Positions 24,965-39,038 of a stretch of 64,000 bases of DNA are shown here, piece after piece (positions within the stretch are counted from its first letter, which is position 1; every line of letters begins with the position of its first letter). Below the pieces are notes generated by a model. It was given only the letters and a program-made list of their open reading frames with translations. It had not been told where the DNA came from and did not search any database. The DNA is taken from NCBI RefSeq assembly GCF_051401765.1, contig NW_027480593.1, forward strand, positions 744,001 through 808,000, given 5' to 3'. The translations under genes and the position numbers were made by a program. Source of the DNA: Calliopsis andreniformis (taxonomy: Eukaryota; Arthropoda; Insecta; Hymenoptera; Andrenidae).

Positions 24965-26219
24965 GATCGAGGATTGAAGATTGAGTATTGAGGATTGAAT
25001 ATTGAGGATTGAGGATTGAGGATTGAGAATTGAGGATTGAGGATTGAGGATTCAGGATTGAGGATTGAGGATTGAAGATTGAGGATTGAGGATTCATGAT
25101 TAAAGATTGAGTGTTGAGGATTGAAGACTGAGCATTGATGATTGAGGATTGAGGATTGAGGATTGAGGATTGAGGATTGAGTATTGAAGGTTGAGGATTG
25201 AAGATTGAGGATTGAGGATTGAGGATTGAGGATTGTGGGCTGAGGATGAGGGCTGAGGGTTGAGTATTGAGGTTTGAGGACTGAGGACTGAGGATTGACG
25301 ATTGAGAATTGAGGATTGAGGATAGAGTGTTGAAGATTGAGGATTGGGTATTGAGGATTGAGGATTGAGGATTGAAGGTTGAGGATTGTGAATTGAAGAT
25401 TGAGTATTGAGGATTGAAGATTGAGGATTGAGGATTGAGGATTGAGAGTTGACGATGAGGGCTGAGGGTTGAGGATTGAGGTTTGAGGACTGAGGACTGA
25501 GGATTGAGGATTGAGAATTGAGGATTGAGGATTGAGGATTGAGGATTGAAGATTGAGGATTGGGTATTGAGGATTGAACATTGAGGATTGAGGATTGAGG
25601 ATCGAGGATTCAGGATTGAGGATTGAAGATTGAATATTGATGATTGAAGGTTGAGGATTGAGGATTGAGGGTTGTGGATTGAGGACGAGGACTGAGGGTT
25701 GAGTATTGATGTTTGAGGTCTGAGGATTGAGGATTGAGGATTGAGAATTGAGGATTGAAGATTGAGTATTGAGGACTGAAGGTTGAGGATTGAGGATTGA
25801 GGATTGAAGATTGAGTACTTAGTGTTGAGGGTTGAGTGATGGGAATTGATGTTTGTGGATTGAGATTTGATGATTGAAGAATGGGGATTGAGTATTGAAA
25901 ACTGTGAATTGAGGATATTCTATTGAGGATTGAGGATTGACAATTGATTGCTGAGGACTGAGGGCTAAAGATTGAGGATTCAGGATCGAGGAATCGGGAT
26001 TGAGGTTTAAGGACTGAGGATTGAGGGTTGAGGATTGAGGATTGACGCTTGAGGATTGAGGGTTGAGGATGGAGGATTGAAAAGAGTGGACTGAGTGTTG
26101 AGGATTGAGTGTTGAGAATTGATGTTTGAGGATTGAGATTTGATTATTGAATATTGTGGATTGAGTATTCAACCATGATAATTCAGGATACACTATTGAG
26201 TATTAGGAATTGAGGATTG
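24965..26219. repeat. 1.25-kb duplicated block, copy 2 (about 1.5-kb spacing)
   Basis: This is the partner of 23,456-24,676, ending with the same rare word TATTAGGAATTGAGG. Further copies of the module A plus module B pair it contains lie at about 28,601-29,000, 33,550-33,950 and 41,093-41,495. The 24,677-24,964 stretch between the two copies is ordinary array without a gene. Confidence 0.84.
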
Positions 26220-29200
26220 ATGGTTGAGTATTGAGGACTGGTGGTTGAGGGTTGGGTGTTGAATATTGAGGATAGAGGATTGAGGATTGAGGATTGAAGA
26301 TTGAGGATTGAAGATTGAGTATCGAGGATTGAAGATTGAGGATTGAGGATTGAGGACTGAGGATTGAGGATGAGGGCTGAGGGTTGAGTATTGAGGTTTG
26401 AGGACTGAGGACTGAGGATTGGGGATTGAGAATTGTGGATTGAGGATTGAGTGTTGAAGATTGAGGATTGGGTATTGAGGATTGAAGAATGAGGATAGAG
26501 GATTGAGGATTGAGGATTGAGGATTGAAGATTGAGGATTGAGGATTGAGGATTGACGATTGAGGATTGAGGATTGAGGATTGAGTGTTGAGGATTGACGA
26601 CAGGGACTGACGGTTGAGGATTGAGGTTTGAGGGTTGAGGTTTGAGGTTTGAGGACTGAGGACTGAGGATTGAGGATTGAGAATTGAGGATTGAGGATTG
26701 TGGATTGAGTATTGACGATTGAGGATTGGGAATTGAGGATTGAACATTGAGGGTTGAGGATTGAGGATCCAGGATTGAGGGTTGAGGATTGAAGATTGAA
26801 TATTGATGATTGAAGATTGAGGATTGAAGATTGAGTGTTGTGGATTGAGGACGAGGACTGAGGGTTGAGTATTGATGTTTGAGGTCTGAAGATTGAGGAT
26901 TGAGGATTGAGAATTGAGGAAGGAGGATTGAGGATTGAAGAGTGAGGATTGGGTATTGAGGATTGAAGAATGAGGACTGAGGATCTAGGATTGAGGATCG
27001 AGGATTGAAGATTGAGTATTGAGGATTGAAGATTGAGGATTGAGGATTGAGGATTGAGGATTGAGGATTGAGGATTCAGGATTGAGGATTGAGGATTGAA
27101 GATTGAGGATTGAGGATTGATGATCAAAGATTGAGTGTTGCGGATTGAAGATTGAGGATTGATGATTGAGGATTGAGGATTTAGGATTGAGGATTGAGGA
27201 TTGAGTATTGAAGGTTGAGGATTGATGATTGAGGGTTCAGGATGATAATTGAGGATGGAGTATTGAGGACTGGGGATTGAAGATTGAGGATTGAGGATTG
27301 AGGATTAAAGATTGAGTATTGAGGATTGAAGATTGAGGATTGAGGATTGAGGATTGAGGATTGAGGATGAGGGCTGAGGGTTGAGGATTGAGGTTTAAGG
27401 GCTGAGGATTGAGAATTCAGGTTTGAGGATTGAGGATTGAAGATTGAGGATTGGGTATTGAGGATTGAAGAATGAGGATTGAGGATTGAGGATTGAGGAT
27501 AGAGGACTGAAGATTGAGTATTGAGGATTGAAGATTGACGATTGAGGATTGTTGGTTGAAGATTGAGTATTGAACATTGAGGACTGAGTGTTGAGGGTTC
27601 AGTGATGAGAATTGATGTTTGTGGATAGAGGTTTGAAGATTGCAGATTGAGTATTGAGTATTGAAAACTGTGACTTGAGGATATTCTATTGAGGATTGAG
27701 GATTGTCAACTGATTGTTGAGGTCTGAGGTCTGAAGATTGAGGATTCAGGATTGAGGATTCAGAATTGAGGTTTGAAGACTGAGGATTGAGGATTGAAGA
27801 ATGATTATTGAGGATTGAGGGATGAGAATTGAGGATTGAGGATTGAGGAATGAGGATTGTGGATTGGGTAATGAGGATTGAAGAATGAGGATTGAGAATT
27901 GAGGATTGAGGATTGAGGATTGAAGATTGAGTATTGATGATTGTAGATTGAGGATCGAGGATTGAGGGTTGTGGATTGAGGACGCGGACTGAGGGTTGAG
28001 TATTGATGTTTGAGGTCTGAGGAATGAGGATTGAGGATTGAGAACTGAGGATTGAGGATTGAGGATTGAAGATTGAGGATTGGGTATTGAGGATTGAAGG
28101 ATGAGGACTGAGGATTTAGGATTGAGGATTGAGGATTGACGATTCAGTATTGAGGATTGAAGATTGAGGATTGAGGATTGAGGATTGAGGATCGAGGATT
28201 GAAGATTGAGTATTGAGGATTGAATATTGAGGATTGAGGATTGAGGATTGAGAATTGAGGATTGAGGATTGAGGATTCAGGATTGAGGATTGAGGATTGA
28301 AGATTGAGGATTGAGGATTGATGATTAAAGATTGAGTGTTGAGGATTGAAGACTCAGCATTGATGATTGAGGATTGAGGATTGAGGATTGAGGAGTGAGG
28401 ATTGAGTATTGAAGGTTGAGGATTGAAGATTGAGGATTGAGGATTGAGGATTGAGGATTGTGGGTTGAGGACTGAGGACTGAGGGTTGAGTATTGATGTT
28501 TGAGGTCTGAGGATTGAGGATAGAGGATTGAGAATTGAGGATTGAAGATTGAGTATTGAGGACTGAAGGTTGAGGATTGAGGATTGAGGATTGAAGATTG
28601 AGGACTTAGTGTTGAGGGTTGAGTGATGGGAATTGATGTTTGTGGATTGAGATTTGAAGATTGAAGAATGGGGATTGAGTATTGAAAACTGTGAATTGAG
28701 GATATTCTATTGAGGATTGAGGATTGACAATTGATTGTTGAGGACTGAGGGCTAAAGATTGAGGATTCAGGATTGAGGAAACGGGATTGAGGTTTAAGGA
28801 CTGAGGATTGAGGGTTGAGGATTGAGGATTGACGCTTGAGGATTGAGGGTTGAGGATGGAGGATTGAAAAGAGTGGACTGAGTGTTGAGGATTGAGTGTT
28901 GAGAATTGATGTTTGAGGATTGAGATTTGATTATTGAATATTGTGGATTGAGTATTGAACCATGATAATTCAGGATACACTATTGAGTATTAGGAATTGA
29001 GGATTGAGGATTGAAGATTGAGGATTGGGTATTGAGGATTGAACATTGAGGATTGAGGATTGAGGATCGAGGATTGAGGGTTGAGGATTGAAGATTGAAT
29101 ATTGATGATTGAAGATTGAGGATTGAGGACTGAGGGTTGTGGATTGAGGACGAGGACTGAGGGTTGATTATTGATGTTTGAGGTCAGAAGATTGAGGATT

Positions 29201-32200
29201 GAGGATTGAGAATTGAGGATTGAGGATTGAGGATTGAAGATTGAGGATTGGGTATTGAGGATTGAAGAATGAGGACTGAGGATTTAGGATTGCGGATCGA
29301 GGATTGAAGATTGAGTATTGAGGATTGAATATTGAGGATTGAGGATTGAGGATTGAGAATTGAGGATTGAGGATTGAGGATTCAGGATTGAGGATTGAGG
29401 ATTGAAGATTGAGGATTGAGGATTCATGATTAAAGATTGAGTGTTGAGGATTGAAGACTGAGCATTGATGATTGAGGATTGAGGATTGAGGATTGAGGAT
29501 TGAGTATTGAAGGTTGAGGATTGAAGATTGAGGATTGAGGATTGAGGATTGAGGATTGTGGGTTGAGGATGAGGGCTGAGGGTTGAGTATTGAGGTTTGA
29601 GGACTGAGGACTGAGGATTGACGATTGAGAATTGAGGATTGAGGATAGAGTGTTGAAGATTGAGGATTGGGTATTGAGGATTGAGGATTGAGGATTGAAG
29701 GTTGAGGATTGTGAATTGAAGATTGAGTATTGAGGATTGAAGATTGAGGATTGCGGATTGAGGATTGAGAGTTGACGATGAGGGCTGAGGGTTGAGGATT
29801 GAGGTTTGAGGACTGAGGACTGAGGATTGAGAATTTAGGATTGAGGATTGAGGATTGAGGATTGAAGATTGAGGATTGGGTATTGAGGATTGAACATTGA
29901 GGATTGGGGATTGAGTATCGAGGATTGAGGATTGAGGATTGAAGATTGAATATTGATGATTGTAGATTGAGGATTGAGGATTGAAGATTGAGGATTGAGG
30001 ACTGGGGATTGAGGATTGAGTATTGAGGATTGGGGATTGAGGATTGAAGATTGAGTATTGAGGATTGAAGATTGAGGATTGTGGATTGAAGATTGAGTAT
30101 TGAGGATTGAAGATTGAGGATTGAGGATTGAGGATTGAGAGTTGACGATGAGGGCTGAGGGTTGGGGATTGAGGTTTGAGGACTGAGGACTGAGGATTGA
30201 GGATTGAGAATTGAGGATTGAGGATTGAGGATTGAGGATTGAAGATTGAGGATTGGGTATTGAGGATTGAACATTGAGGATTGAGGATTGAGTATCGAGG
30301 ATTGAGGATTGAGGATTGAAGATTGAATATTGATGATTGTAGATTGAGGATTGAGGATTGAGTGTTGTGGATTGAGGACGCGGACTGAGGGTTGAGTGTT
30401 GATGTTTGAGGTCTGAGGAATGAGGATTGAGGATTGAGAATTGAGGATTGAGGATTGAGGATTTAAAGTTGAGGATTGGGTATTGAGGATTGAAGAATGA
30501 GGACTGAGGATTTAGGATTGAGGATTGAGGATTGACGATTCAGTATTGAGGATTGAAGATTGAGGATTGAGGATTGAGGATTGAGGATTGAGGATTGAGG
30601 ATTGAGGATTGAGGATTGGGGATTGAGGATTGAAGATTGAGGATTGAGGATTGATGATTAAACATTGAGTATTGAGGATTGAAGATTGAGGATTGATGAT
30701 TGAGGATTGAGGATTGAGGATTGAGGATCGAGGATTGAAGATTGAGTATTGAGGATTGAGTATTGAGGATTGAGGATTGAGGATTGAGAATTGAGGATTG
30801 AGTATTGAGGATTCAGGATTGAGGATTGAGGATTGAAGATTGAGGATTGAGGATTGATGATTAAAGAATGAGTGTTGAGGATTGAAGACTCAGCATTGAT
30901 GATTGAGGATTGAGGATTGAGGATTGAGGAGTGAGGATTGAGTATTGAAGGTTGAGGATTGAAGATTGAGGATTGAGGATTGAGGATTGAGGATTGTGGG
31001 TTGAGGACTGAGGACTGAGGATTGAGGATTGAGAATTGAGGATTGAGGATAGAGTGTTGAAGATTGAGGATTGGGTATTGAGGATTGAGGATTGAGGATT
31101 GAAGGTTGAGGATTGTGAATTGAAGATTGAGTATTGAGGATTGAAGATTGAGGATTGAGGATTAAGGATTGAGAGTTGACGATGAGGGCTGAGGGTTGGG
31201 GATTGAGGTTTGGGGACTGAGGACTGAGGATTGAGGATTGAGAATTGAGGATTGAGGATTGAGGATTGAGGATTGAAGATTGAGGATTGGGTATTGAGGA
31301 TTGAACATTGAGGATTGAGGATTGAGGATAGAGGATTGAGGATTGAGGATTGAAGATTGAATATTGATGATTGAAGGTTGAGGATAGAGGATTGAGGGTT
31401 GTGGATTGAGGACGAGGACTGAGGGTTGAGTATTGATGTTTGAGGTCTGAGGATTGAGGATAGAGGATTGAGGATTGAGGATTGAAGATTGAGTATCGAG
31501 GATTGAAGGTTGAGGATTGAGGATTGAGGACTGAGGATTGAGGATTGAGTATTGAAGGTTGAGGATTGAAGATTGAGGATTGAGGATTGAGGATTGAGGA
31601 TTGTGGGTTGAGGACTGAGGACTGAGGATTGAGGATTGAGAATTGAGGATTGAGGATAGAGTGTTGAAGATTGAGGATTGGGTATTGAGGATTGAGGATT
31701 GAGGATTGAAGGTTGAGGATTGTGAATTGAAGATTGAGTATTGAGGATTGAAGATTGAGGATTGAGGATTAAGGATTGAGAGTTGACGATGAGGGCTGAG
31801 GGTTGGGGATTGAGGTTTGGGGACTGAGGACTGAGGATTGAGGATTGAGAATTGAGGATTGAGGATTGAGGATTGAGGATTGAAGATTGAGGATTGGGTA
31901 TTGAGGATTGAACATTGAGGATTGAGGATTGAGGATAGAGGATTGAGGATTGAGGATTGAAGATTGAATATTGATGATTGAAGGTTGAGGATAGAGGATT
32001 GAGGGTTGTGGATTGAGGACGAGGACTGAGGGTTGAGTATTGATGTTTGAGGTCTGAGGATTGAGGATAGAGGATTGAGGATTGAGGATTGAAGATTGAG
32101 TATCGAGGATTGAAGGTTGAGGATTGAGGATTGAGGACTGAGGATTGAGGATGAGGGCTGAGGGTTGAGTATTGAGGTTTAAGGACTGAGGACTGAGGAT

Positions 32201-35200
32201 TGAGGATTGAGAATTGAGGATTGAGGATTGAGTGTTGAAGATTGAGGATTGGGTATTGAGGATTGAAGAATGAGGATAGAGGATTGAGGATTGAGGATTG
32301 AGGATTGAAGATTGAGGATTGAGGATTGAGGATTGACGATTGAGGATTGAGGATTGAGGATTGAGTGTTGAGGATTGAGGACAGGGACTGACGGTTGAGG
32401 ATTGAAGTTTGAGGGTTGAGGTTTGAGGTTTGAGGACTGAGGACTGAGGATTGAGGATTGAGAATTGAGGATTGAGGATTGAGGATTGAGGATAGAGGAT
32501 TGAGGATTGAGGATTGAAGATTGAGGATTGGGTATTGAGGATTGAACATTGAGGATTGAGGATTGAGGATTGAAGATTGAGGATTGAGGATTGAGGATTG
32601 AAGATTGAGGATTGAGGATTGAGGATTGACGATTGAGGATTGAGGATTGAGGATTGAGTGTTGAGGATTGAGCACGAGGACTGACGGTTGAGGATTGTGG
32701 TTTGAGGTTTGAGGATTGAGGATTGAGGACTGAGGATGAGGGCTGAGGGTTGAGTATTGAGGTTTGAGGACTGAGGACTGAGGATTGAGGATTGAGAATT
32801 GAGGATTGAGGATTGAGTGTTGAAGATTGAGGATTGGGTATTGAGGATTGAAGAATGAGGATAGAGGATTGAGGATTGAGGATTGAAGATTGAGGATTGG
32901 GTATTGAGGATTGAACATTGAGGATTGAGGATTGAGGATCGAGGATTGAGGGTTGAGGATTGAAGATTGAATATTGATGATTGAAGATTGAGGATTGAGG
33001 ACTGAGGGTTGTGGATTGAGGACGAGGACTGAGGGTTGATTATTGATGTTTGAGGTCAGAAGATTGAGGATTGAGGATTGAGAATTGAGGATTGAGGATT
33101 GAGGATTGAAGATTGAGGATTGGGTATTGAGGATTGAAGAATGAGGACTGAGGATTTAGGATTGAGGATCGAGGATTGAAGATTGAGTATTGAGGATTGA
33201 ATATTGAGGATTGAGGATTGAGGATTGAGAATTGAGGACTGAGGATTGAGGATTGAGGATTGAGGATTGATGATTAAAGATTGAGTGTTGAGGATTGAAG
33301 ACTCAGCATTGATGATTGAGGATTGAGGATTGAGGATTGAGGAGTGAGGATTGAGTATTGAAGGTTGAGGATTGAAGATTGAGGATTGAGGATTGAGGAT
33401 TGAGGATTGTGGGTTGAGGACTGAGGACTGAGGGTTGAGTATTGATGTTTGAGGTCTGAGGATTGAGGATAGAGGATTGAGAATTGAGGATTGAAGATTG
33501 AGTATTGAGGACTGAAGGTTGAGGATTGAGGATTGAGGATTGAAGATTGAGGACTTAGTGTTGAGGGTTGAGTGATGGGAATTGATGTTTGTGGATTGAG
33601 ATTTGAAGATTGAAGAATGGGGATTGAGTATTGAAAACTGTGAATTGAGGATATTCTATTGAGGATTGAGGATTGACAATTGATTGTTGAGGACTGAGGG
33701 CTAAAGATTGAGGATTCAGGATTGAGGAAACGGGATTGAGGTTTAAGGACTGAGGATTGAGGGTTGAGGATTGAGGATTGACGCTTGAGGATTGAGGGTT
33801 GAGGATGGAGGATTGAAAAGAGTGGACTGAGTGTTGAGGATTGAGTGTTGAGAATTGATGTTTGAGGATTGAGATTTGATTATTGAATATTGTGGATTGA
33901 GTATTGAACCATGATAATTCAGGATACACTATTGAGTATTAGGAATTGAGGATTGAGGATTGAAGATTGAGGATTGGGTATTGAGGATTGAACATTGAGG
34001 ATTGAGGATTGAGGATCGAGGATTGAGGGTTGAGGATTGAAGATTGAATATTGATGATTGAAGATTGAGGATTGAGGACTGAGGGTTGTGGATTGAGGAC
34101 GAGGACTGAGGGTTGATTATTGATGTTTGAGGTCAGAAGATTGAGGATTGAGGATTGAGAATTGAGGATTGAGGATTGAGGATTGAAGATTGAGGATTGG
34201 GTATTGAGGATTGAAGAATGAGGACTGAGGATTTAGGATTGCGGATCGAGGATTGAAGATTGAGTATTGAGGATTGAATATTGAGGATTGAGGATTGAGG
34301 ATTGAGAATTGAGGATTGAGGATTGAGGATTCAGGATTGAGGATTGAGGATTGAAGATTGAGGATTGAGGATTCATGATTAAAGATTGAGTGTTGAGGAT
34401 TGAAGACTGAGCATTGATGATTGAGGATTGAGGATTGAGGATTGAGGATTGAGGATTGAGTATTGAAGGTTGAGGATTGAAGATTGAGGATTGAGGATTG
34501 AGGATTGAGGATTGTGGGTTGAGGATGAGGGCTGAGGGTTGAGTATTGAGGTTTGAGGACTGAGGACTGAGGATTGACGATTGAGAATTGAGGATTGAGG
34601 ATAGAGTGTTGAAGATTGAGGATTGGGTATTGAGGATTGAGGATTGAGGATTGAAGGTTGAGGATTGTGAATTGAAGATTGAGTATTGAGGATTGAAGAT
34701 TGAGGATTGCGGATTGAGGATTGAGAGTTGACGATGAGGGCTGAGGGTTGAGGATTGAGGTTTGAGGACTGAGGACTGAGGATTGAGAATTTAGGATTGA
34801 GGATTGAGGATTGAGGATTGAAGATTGAGGATTGGGTATTGAGGATTGAACATTGAGGATTGGGGATTGAGTATCGAGGATTGAGGATTGAGGATTGAAG
34901 ATTGAATATTGATGATTGTAGATTGAGGATTGAGGATTGAAGATTGAGGATTGAGGACTGGGGATTGAGGATTGAGTATTGAGGATTGGGGATTGAGGAT
35001 TGAAGATTGAGTATTGAGGATTGAAGATTGAGGATTGTGGATTGAAGATTGAGTATTGAGGATTGAAGATTGAGGATTGAGGATTGAGGATTGAGAGTTG
35101 ACGATGAGGGCTGAGGGTTGGGGATTGAGGTTTGAGGACTGAGGACTGAGGATTGAGGATTGAGAATTGAGGATTGAGGATTGAGGATTGAGGATTGAAG

Positions 35201-38200
35201 ATTGAGGATTGGGTATTGAGGATTGAACATTGAGGATTGAGGATTGAGTATCGAGGATTGAGGATTGAGGATTGAAGATTGAATATTGATGATTGTAGAT
35301 TGAGGATTGAGGATTGAGTGTTGTGGATTGAGGACGCGGACTGAGGGTTGAGTATTGATGTTTGAGGTCTGAGGATTGAGGATAGAGGATTGAGGATTGA
35401 GGATTGAAGATTGAGTATCGAGGATTGAAGGTTGAGGATTGAGGATTGAGGACTGAGGATTGAGGATTGAGTATTGAAGGTTGAGGATTGAAGATTGAGG
35501 ATTGAGGATTGAGGATTGAGGATTGTGGGTTGAGGACTGAGGACTGAGGATTGAGGATTGAGAATTGAGGATTGAGGATAGAGTGTTGAAGATTGAGGAT
35601 TGGGTATTGAGGATTGAGGATTGAGGATTGAAGGTTGAGGATTGTGAATTGAAGATTGAGTATTGAGGATTGAAGATTGAGGATTGAGGATTAAGGATTG
35701 AGAGTTGACGATGAGGGCTGAGGGTTGGGGATTGAGGTTTGGGGACTGAGGACTGAGGATTGAGGATTGAGAATTGAGGATTGAGGATTGAGGATTGAGG
35801 ATTGAAGATTGAGGATTGGGTATTGAGGATTGAACATTGAGGATTGAGGATTGAGGATAGAGGATTGAGGATTGAGGATTGAAGATTGAATATTGATGAT
35901 TGAAGGTTGAGGATAGAGGATTGAGGGTTGTGGATTGAGGACGAGGACTGAGGGTTGAGTATTGATGTTTGAGGTCTGAGGATTGAGGATAGAGGATTGA
36001 GGATTGAGGATTGAAGATTGAGTATCGAGGATTGAAGGTTGAGGATTGAGGATTGAGGACTGAGGATTGAGGATGAGGGCTGAGGGTTGAGTATTGAGGT
36101 TTAAGGACTGAGGACTGAGGATTGAGGATTGAGAATTGAGGATTGAGGATTGAGTGTTGAAGATTGAGGATTGGGTATTGAGGATTGAAGAATGAGGATA
36201 GAGGATTGAGGATTGAGGATTGAGGATTGAAGATTGAGGATTGAGGATTGAGGATTGACGATTGAGAATTGAGGATTGAGGATTGAGTGTTGAGGATTGA
36301 GGACAGGGACTGACGGTTGAGGATTGAAGTTTGAGGGTTGAGGTTTGAGGTTTGAGGACTGAGGACTGAGGATTGAGGATTGAGAATTGAGGATTGAGGA
36401 TTGAGGATTGAGGATAGAGGATTGAGGATTGAGGATTGAAGATTGAGGATTGGGTATTGAGGATTGAACATTGAGGATTGAGGATTGAGGATTGAAGATT
36501 GAGGATTGAGGATTGAGGATTGAAGATTGAGGATTGAGGATTGAGGATTGACGATTGAGGATTGAGGATTGAGGATTGAGTGTTGAGGATTGAGCACGAG
36601 GACTGACGGTTGAGGATTGTGGTTTGAGGTTTGAGGATTGAGGATTGAGGACTGAGGATGAGGGCTGAGGGTTGAGTATTGAGGTTTGAGGACTGAGGAC
36701 TGAGGATTGAGGATTGAGAATTGAGGATTGAGGATTGAGTGTTGAAGATTGAGGATTGGGTATTGAGGATTGAAGAATGAGGATAGAGGATTGAGGATTG
36801 AGGATTGAAGATTGAGGATTGGGTATTGAGGATTGAACATTGAGGATTGAGGATTGAGGATCGAGGATTGAGGGTTGAGGATTGAAGATTGAATATTGAT
36901 GATTGAAGATTGAGGATTGAGGACTGAGGGTTGTGGATTGAGGACGAGGACTGAGGGTTGATTATTGATGTTTGAGGTCAGAAGATTGAGGATTGAGGAT
37001 TGAGAATTGAGGATTGAGGATTGAGGATTGAAGATTGAGGATTGGGTATTGAGGATTGAAGAATGAGGACTGAGGATTTAGGATTGAGGATCGAGGATTG
37101 AAGATTGAGTATTGAGGATTGAATATTGAGGATTGAGGATTGAGGATTGAGAATTGAGGACTGAGGATTGAGGATTGAGGATTCAGGATTGAGGATTGAG
37201 GATTGAAGATTGAGGATTGAGGATTGATGATTAAAGATTGAGTGTTGAGGATTGAAGACTGAGCATTGATGATTGAGGATTGAGGATTGAGGATTGAGGA
37301 TTGAGTATTGAAGGTTGAGGATTGAAGATTGAGGATTGAGGATTGAGGATTGAGGATTGTGGGTTGAGGATGAGGGCTGAGGGTTGAGTATTGAGGTTTG
37401 AGGACTGAGGACTGAGGATTGAGGATTGAGAATTGAGGATTGAGGATAGAGTGTTGAAGATTGAGGATTGGGTATTGAGGATTGAGGATTGAGGATTGAA
37501 TGTTGAGGATTGTGAATTGAAGATTGAGTATTGAGGATTGAAGATTGAGGATTGAGGATTGAGGATTGAGAGTTGACGATGAGGGCTGAGGGTTGAGGAT
37601 TGAGGTTTGAGGACTGAGGACTGAGGATTGAGAATTTAGGATTGAGGATTGAGGATTGAGGATTGAAGATTGAGGATTGGGTATTGAGGATTGAACATTG
37701 AGGATTGGGGATTGAGTATCGAGGATTGAGGATTGAGGATTGAAGATTGAATATTGATGATTGTAGATTGAGGATTGAGGATTGAAGATTGAGGATTGAG
37801 GACTGGGGATTGAGGATTGATTATTGAGGATTGGGGATTGAGGATTGAAGATTGAGTATTGAGGATTGAAGATTGAGGATTGTGGATTGAAGATTGAGTA
37901 TTGAGAATTGAAGATTGAGGATTGAGAATTGAGGATTGAGAATTGACGATGAGGGCTGAGGGTTGAGGATTGAGGTTTGAGGACTGAGGAATGAGGATTG
38001 AGGATTGAGAATTGAGGATTGAGGATTGAGGATTGAGGATTGAAGATTGAGGATTGGGTATTGAGGATTGAACATTGAGGATTGAGGATTGAGTATCGAG
38101 GATTGAGGATTGAGGATTGAAGATTGAATATTGATGATTGTAGATTGAGGATTGAGGATTGAGTGTTGTGGATTGAGGACGCGGACTGAGGGTTGAGTGT

Positions 38201-39038
38201 TGATGTTTGAGGTCTGAGGAATGAGGATTGAGGATTGAGAATTGAGGACTGAGGATTGAGGATTGAAAGTTGAGGATTGGGTATTGAGGATTGAAGAATG
38301 AGGACTGAGGATTTAGGATTGAGGATTGAGGATTGACGATTCAGTATTGAGGATTGAAGATTGAGGATTGAGGACTGAGGAATGAGGATTGAGGATTGAG
38401 AATTGAGGATTGAGGATTGAGGATTGAGGATTGAAGATTGAGGATTGGGTATTGAGGATTGAACATTGAGGATTGAACATTGAGGATTGAGGATTGAGTA
38501 TCGAGGATTGAAGATTGAGTATTGATGTTTGAGGATTGAGGATTGAGGATTGAGGATCGAGGATTGAGGATTGAGGATTGAAGATTGAATATTGATGATT
38601 GAAGATTGAGGATTGGGGATTGAGGGTTGTGGATTGAGGACGAGGACTGAGGGTTGAGTATTGATGTTTGAGGTTTGAGGATTGAGGATTGAGGATTGAG
38701 AATTGAGGATTGAAGATTGAGTATTGAGGTAGAAGATTGAGGATTGAGGACTGAGGATTGAGGATTGAGTATTGAGGATTGAGGATTGAGGATTGAAGAT
38801 TGAGTATTGAGGATTGAAGATTGAGGATTGTGGATTGAAGATTGAGTATTGAGGATTGAAGATTGAGGATTGTGGATTGAAGATTGAGAATTGACGATGA
38901 GGGCTGCGGGTTGAGGGTTGAGGTTTGAGGACTGAGGACTGAGGATTGAGGATTGAGAATTGAGGATTGAGGATTGAGGATTGAGGATTGAAGATTGAGG
39001 ATTGGGTATTGAGGATTGAACATTGAGGATTGAGGATT
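26220..39038. repeat. Mosaic block of the 12.5-kb higher-order period
   Basis: This is gene-free array built of long copied blocks. About 26,547-33,255 reappears at 39,039-45,130: the offset is 12,492 bp at first, 12,499 after one heptad gain near 29,490, and 11,892 after a 607-bp internal duplication that only this copy has. Internally, 28,350-30,340 matches 33,300-35,300 (offset 4,949, then 4,956) and 31,540-33,255 matches 35,460-37,160 (offset 3,922). About 35,350-38,365 matches 43,320-46,335 (offset 7,970). Several of these blocks meet at sharp junctions where the best partner changes, as expected after unequal exchange. Confidence 0.86.
30934..32147. repeat. 607-bp tandem duplication
   Basis: Two adjacent copies, about 30,934-31,540 and 31,541-32,147, share landmarks at a constant offset of 607 bp: AGTATTGAAG at 30,941 and 31,548, TAGAGTG at 31,050 and 31,657, and TATCGAG at 31,494 and 32,101. 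The copies look almost identical. The corresponding positions near 35.4, 43.4 and 62.1 kb hold one copy only, so this is a recent local duplication specific to this copy of the larger unit. Confidence 0.88.
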
